The notes beneath the pieces were generated by a model. The model saw only the letters and a program-made list of their open reading frames with translations. It had not been told where the DNA came from and searched no databases. DNA of 64,000 bases from Ambrosia x helenae (Eukaryota; Streptophyta; Magnoliopsida; Asterales; Asteraceae), in NCBI GenBank assembly GCA_030844895.1, contig CM061228.1:35588626-35652625 (forward strand), written 5' to 3'. Positions 59,401-64,000 of this stretch are shown in pieces. A program made the translations under genes and the position numbers. The first letter of the stretch is position 1. Each line of letters starts with the position of its first letter.

Positions 59401-62400
59401 AAATCACCTGTTTTGCTTGTAACCTAAGCAGTATAATTACTTGACATGTAATAGCAAAAGGACAAACCTAGTCAAACATTTCTTATTAGAGTGGCAGTGT
59501 CAACCCATTACTTTTGAACGGGTCAATTGGGTTAATTTTTAAGCTTAAACTGGTCGAATAGTTTGAAATTTTCCTGAAGTGTATCTTTTAATGCATGCAA
59601 CGTCTTAGCTCTTGTTATTCCAAGATTCTGATTAATGTTGTCATAACTTTGTTTTTGCAATCATATAATTAAGTAGAACTAGACAAAAGTTATTAGGTCA
59701 TCCAAACCTGACCCATACTAAAAAAGTGACCTATTTCGACCTGAACCCTGTTACCCAACCCATCCAAATCGCCACCTCTAGTTCTTAACGACAAGTGTCG
59801 ACTAACCTCATGAACATATTTATTCCCATCCATTTCTAGTAAATCATGGCACATGGCATCATATGTCCATTCATGAATAATAGGCGCAATCTAGAAGGAA
59901 AGGTATTGAGGACCAATTAAATATGGAAAAAAATAATAAATAAAAATAAAACTAGCCTATTCAGCGAAAAGAAACCTGGTCTATTGATCTATCTAAGATC
60001 AGCAAGTCACATGTTTCAATCTGTGGAAAGTTGGGTACAGTTTTATGTTTCATAAGGCAATTCCAAACAGCAGCAGCAAGTTTTGTAGGGATCAAATCAC
60101 AAAATGTTGTCATTGTGGTAGGATCAAGTGATTTGGCAGCTCGGTAACGTACAAATGGAAACTCCTGAAGAATAAGAACTTATAAGCTATAAATTTAATA
60201 AATAAAAAAAGTAAATAAAACAGATTACATACCAACATTGAAGCAAAAACGGTTGCGATGCGGTTGGCCATTGCAGTCAAACATTCATCTCGATTTCGGC
60301 TAATTTCTTCGTCCCCATAAAGTTCTTCCAATGCCTTCCCATGATCAGTGATAAAACACTATGTGGATAACTTTAACTAGTCAAAATCAGTTTAATTATA
60401 TATGTGCATTAAGAACTACAAGCAAAACATCAGTATTTGTGCCAAGGCAATCAAAGTCACAAATAATTAACTGAAAGTAAGTTTATTAACGAATGAAAGC
60501 AGTTTATATAATCAACATTATATACCTGGCTATCAATGGCAAAGTACTCCAAGTTCATCTGCAAATTCCCCTAAAAGGTTAATATAGTGACAAATTTATT
60601 TATTATGCAGAAAAAAAAAAAACAATTTATGGGAAAGTTTTAACCTCCTTTACTGCACGCAAGCGGGGTTTTATCGTTGGCTCCTTTTTTAGCTCAGCAA
60701 TTAATTCGTTCGGAACAGACGAACTGAAGAAAATGTAGGCACTAAAGGAGAAGAAAGCTTAAAGTAAGGAACTCTGAAACAATTTTTTTAAAATTTTCAA
60801 AACTGAAAGAGAAACCAATTGCAAAATAGGGAAAAATAGTATTTCAATAACATACTCTTTATATAGAGGTGATTTTCCAGCCATGTCAGATAAAAGCATG
60901 GCAATACTGCATTTCAACAAAAGCATGAAAACTGAACTAAATATTATTGAATGTCAATTGTTGATATAATAGTATTTACTTCTCTTTTGTTGGCTGGATG
61001 TAATATACTGCATCCAAATTTGGCAGTGGCTGTCTTCGCTTGTTTATGTCTTCCACCACTGCAGGGAAAAAACAAACAAGTTCACTCCCTTCTATCGAAC
61101 ACAAAATGATCATGAGGCATGTGACAATATCATTGTTACTCATCATTAAGTCATAATTAAGAATTATGGAAGTTAAGAGATAATGCAATGATGGCTTTGC
61201 TTCAGTTGATAGAATAAACATGCTAGCCAGTATGTCAGATTAAGAAACAAAGGAATTCACATTTTCTCTGATTGACCTTTGCATCTTACATGAAATTCCT
61301 TCTTCGGTTAATTCAGCCATCTTGCATGAATGTGACATGACTCTAACAGTAACTTTATCCATTATGAGTACTAAAAAAGTGTGTGTCAGATACCAACAAA
61401 TAGGAAAAAGATGAAGACAACCTATTCAATGAGCGATTGAGCGTAAAACAAAGACTGTCATAATATATTACAATTTCCATGGTTTAAAATAATGACAATT
61501 GGATATCACCATAACTACAAGTCGTGATATATACCTTCCAGTTTGATTTTGAGTCGGGTCCTTTTGCTGTTCTGATCATTTCATACAATAATCCTGCAAA
61601 GCGTATGAAATGTAATGATTAAGTTAGATAAGATATCATCAGTACTTAAGCAAATGACCAGGAAAACAGCAACTGTTTGACTGTTTTGCAATATAAGCAC
61701 TATACTATTTTTCACGCCTGGTCAGTAACTCAATATCAGCTCTGCCTATATGCATACAAATAAAGGCCAAATGCACTAAAATATATCAAGTTGGTGTCAC
61801 ATTTTATTTCTAAAGGTTAGTTTCATCCATGTGTTGTAGTGGACAGCAGACCGTTCTGTTAAACAGATGTATCTAAAAGTTGTGGTTCACATTTTTAGCA
61901 CTAATAAAACCCCAAAATGAGCTCTTTTGGTCTAAAAAGGTACCAAACTAAATGACCAGGGTAAGTTTTACCTTTATACTTTTACTACCATAACTTTTCA
62001 TAAAGAAATCAAGATCACCTTAAGTCCTCAACTATAGTATAGGTTCAAATCATACTGGACGCGATATTTTTCCAAATATTTTTTAGATTTCGAGATCCAA
62101 ACTTTTAAGGCATGTTTCTTCAACTATCTTCCACGGTTTTTGGTTCGCTAGATCAAACGAGCATCCAGTAATGTCTATTCATTAATGACCCGCGCACATC
62201 AAATAACAAAAAATCCAATTCGTTTCAGGTATACCTAAATGCAATCTAAACTAAGTCACACATCAAATTATAATCCGTAAACAGTTCCCCAAATTCTAAG
62301 GTTAGAAGCAAAAGGCTGACTTATGTCACATACAGCTAGTATTCGCATAACCAACTCTTCGATTAAATTCCTTCCCCGACTCATCTTCTCCAACGTCAAA

Positions 62401-62743
62401 TCAAAATTACACTAAAACCTATAACTAGAAAAAACGCCATTATCGATCTCAAACAAAGATCAAACACTACCTCGTCCACTTAATCAACCTAATCACAACC
62501 ACAGTTAAGCTATAATACACACATAAAAGACTAGTCTGATGGCCGAGAGAGCCCATTTAGACTACAAACCTCACATGTGTTGCCTATACAACCAATGTGG
62601 ACAAATCCCGTACCGTTGCATCCGTAACATAAATAGATACACAAAACATATGAGTGAGATTGAATAGAAAACTCACGATCATGACCGATTTGTTTGAATT
62701 TTCTATCTCCTTGAGACGACGTATCGGAATCCGACATCGACAT
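56479..62743 (-). CDS. Sec1/Munc18-family protein, KEULE/SEC1-like
   Basis: SM protein that binds syntaxins and promotes SNARE fusion in secretion and cytokinesis (KEULE/SEC1A/SEC1B group). 21 exons in transcript order: 62743-62677, 61593-61535, 61370-61290, 61058-60980, 60906-60856, 60741-60645, 60558-60526, 60358-60233, 60164-59976, 59890-59807, 59423-59328, 59241-59165, 59089-58993, 58869-58744, 58664-58569, 58496-58407, 57320-57243, 57165-56972, 56894-56804, 56738-56649, 56568-56479. About 663 aa, near KEULE length. Family motifs: LLYEMIRTAK, YYIQPTKENIAMLLSDMAGK, MNLEYFAIDSQ, VRYRAAKSLDPTTMTT, TCDLLILDRSIDQIAP, HEWTYDAMCHDLL, LQLEQDLVFGDAG-like, FYPMIEELIEKLS, FVFIVGGATRSE. ATG 62743 starts MSMSDSDTSSQG. 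The exon 2-3 junction is irregular: canonical splicing loses one base and meets a stop. Intron 16 holds repeat DNA. Confidence 0.9.
57504..58320. mobile_element. LTR-like fragment with direct repeats in intron 16 of the SEC1-like gene
   Basis: About 75 bp is repeated in direct orientation at 57521-57600 and 58250-58319 (ACAGC, GAAAT, TTAGTTATTTACAT, ACCTTCCTAGTATA). The start TGTTAGAGATGTGATTC resembles a Copia LTR. The DNA between them has no readable pol. It is probably a deleted Copia element; the boundaries are approximate. Confidence 0.4.
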
Positions 62744-63109
62744 ATTTGATCGAAGGGAATTATGATGATAACAGATGGTATGGTATCAAACAGTGGATTA
62801 ATGGTGGAAGAATATAAAGAGAATGGAGGTTAATTAATGCGGTAGAAATGTGTGACCCGGTGGGTAACCCGAATTGTACCAGAAATTTCCTTAATGTTTT
62901 CAGTTTTGAATAACCGTTACAGGGTCGGTGGCTGTGTAATGTTGGAAGTTTATTTATTTATTGAACTAGGTGTATCCGACGCAAAAACCAGATCGACGCG
63001 TACAACTGTGTTACGTAGCAACGAAAAAACGGCTAAAACCAGGAAAATCGTAAAGAAAGAACACAAAATATTAACACCAAATGACTTACATAACGTTAAA
63101 ACATAGCGG
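62744..63109. other. 5' flank of the SEC1-like gene
   Basis: Upstream region of the minus-strand gene. The first 80 bp are purine/pyrimidine mixed with no obvious TATA. A shadow ORF at 62852 has no family signature. Confidence 0.3.
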
Positions 63110-63480
63110 GAAAATAAGTCGGCAAAAAGGGGGAAAACAAAATAGTTGAAAAAAAGGGCGTCGCCAAAATGAGAAATAAAGTAATTAAAAAGTTGGTGGT
63201 CAAAACGGGGAAAAAAGAACTTAACAAAAAAGACTAATAAAAATAGTCGTGGCAAAAATGAAATAAAAAAAACTTTACGAAAAAGTTGGTGGTCAAAACA
63301 CAAAAAGAAAAAGCAAAAAGTTGGTGGTTCAAATAGAAAAAAAAAATAGGTATAACAAAAAAGAACAAAAGAAAAGGTTTGTGGCCAAAACGTAATAAAA
63401 AAAAACTTATAAAAAAACTTGGTGGCCAAAACACAAAAAAAAACTTATAAAAAAAAGCAAAAAAAAAAGGGGCGAAAACG
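63110..63480. repeat. Degenerate A-rich tandem repeat with GTTGGTGGTCAAAAC core
   Basis: At least five diverged units share the core (A)nGTTGGTGG(T/C)CAAAAC (near 63190, 63283, 63318, 63378, 63420), separated by A-runs. The long minus-strand Phe-rich ORFs here come from the poly-A composition. Confidence 0.6.
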
Positions 63481-63514
63481 AAATTTAAGAAGTGGACTAT
63501 TTCTTACGTTGTGC

Positions 63515-63517
<3 letters not shown>

Positions 63518-63546
<29 letters not shown>
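63518..63546. repeat. (TA)n microsatellite
   Basis: About 14 TA units, adjacent to the A-rich repeat block. Confidence 0.9.
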
Positions 63547-63550
<4 letters not shown>

Positions 63551-63950
63551 GTTGGAATTTTATGGTTTTTCTTTTAAAAACTATAGCCGTATGTATTTAC
63601 CCGCGCGTTGTCGTGGGACGCAATTTAAATTTCGTACTTACCTTTATCAAATAAACGCTAACTTAATTTTCAATGTATTTATACTGTCACGTTGACAAAA
63701 CTATGAAAACGAATACGGTATCGATACCAATATTAAGACGGTACTGGTTCGTTTCTCAACGATAAATGAAAAATATCACTATATTAGTTGCGAAAGTACC
63801 GGTTCGGTACGAGTACCCCATACCAAACGTTGATCCCCAAAATGGAAAAAAAAAAAACTCAGTACCCGGTACCAAATAAAAAGGGCTTAAAAAACACTGG
63901 TGCACGTTAGCAAATTAGGGGCGGTGCATGTTATAAAAAAAGAAAACTTA

Positions 63951-64000
63951 CAGAAATCGTCCTTTATGTTTACCTCTTTTTTCAGTAGATGTCCTTTAAC
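63951..64000. mobile_element. Possible MULE terminal repeat start (cut by window edge)
   Basis: AAATCGTCCTTTATGTTTAC and TGTCCTTTAAC resemble the TIR text of the MULEs at 41574 and 46641. Only 50 bp are visible. Confidence 0.3.

Noticed and set aside
62950..63434. 159-codon Phe-rich minus-strand ORF resembling a membrane protein
   Set aside because: It comes from A-rich tandem repeats on the plus strand and has no sensible domain.

Overview
This is a plant nuclear window: large multi-exon genes with GT-AG introns, an AT-rich background, and layered plant transposons. The mix of Tekay- and Athila-type Gypsy LTR elements, long-TIR MULEs and PIF/Harbinger transposase fits a large-genome eudicot. 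Asteraceae is my best guess from the style of the repeats, but nothing in the sequence proves it.

Layout. Positions 1-2906 hold the 3' part of an autonomous Helitron (Pif1-type helicase, terminal hairpin and CTAG end). A decayed MULE (about 3830-6071) follows; a hAT MITE with an 8-bp target duplication splits its coding region, and a 2.3-kb GC-richer island of unknown origin (6072-8400) cuts it off. Positions 9383-35726 are a nest. Tekay-like LTR fragments in mixed orientation were invaded by a 20.4-kb Athila-type element (12056-32481, target duplication GTGAC). Its integrase was later split by a very young, pol-less LTR element (18988-25490, target duplication GTTTG). Next come an Athila-like solo LTR (36178-38042), a 1.3-kb TRIM-like element (39548-40846), and a PIF/Harbinger transposase locus (41036-46580) that holds a MULE in its intron, a Copia fragment inside that MULE, and a solo LTR in a coding exon.

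The genic third is at the right. Two tandem class II CPD photolyase genes on the + strand (48050-51285 and about 52670-56196) share the same nine-exon structure. They are separated by about 1.3 kb containing SINEs. A 21-exon Sec1/Munc18 (KEULE/SEC1-like) gene runs on the - strand (56479-62743), convergent with the second photolyase.

How it works together. The photolyases would repair UV-induced cyclobutane pyrimidine dimers with light. The copies differ in an instructive way: copy 1 has an intact start but unusual changes in the flavin domain, while copy 2 keeps the conserved core but has no usable in-frame start codon. The SEC1-like gene would act in SNARE-mediated secretion and cytokinesis; one exon junction has no canonical splice solution that keeps frame. 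The most unusual signal is in the youngest LTR element. Each of its LTRs carries two divergent tRNA-like modules (A box, B box, T-run) on either side of a Pol II TATA box. A second theme is the presence of GC-rich perfect palindromes or motif arrays in several Athila-type LTRs; in two of them the arrays lie just upstream of the TATA box.
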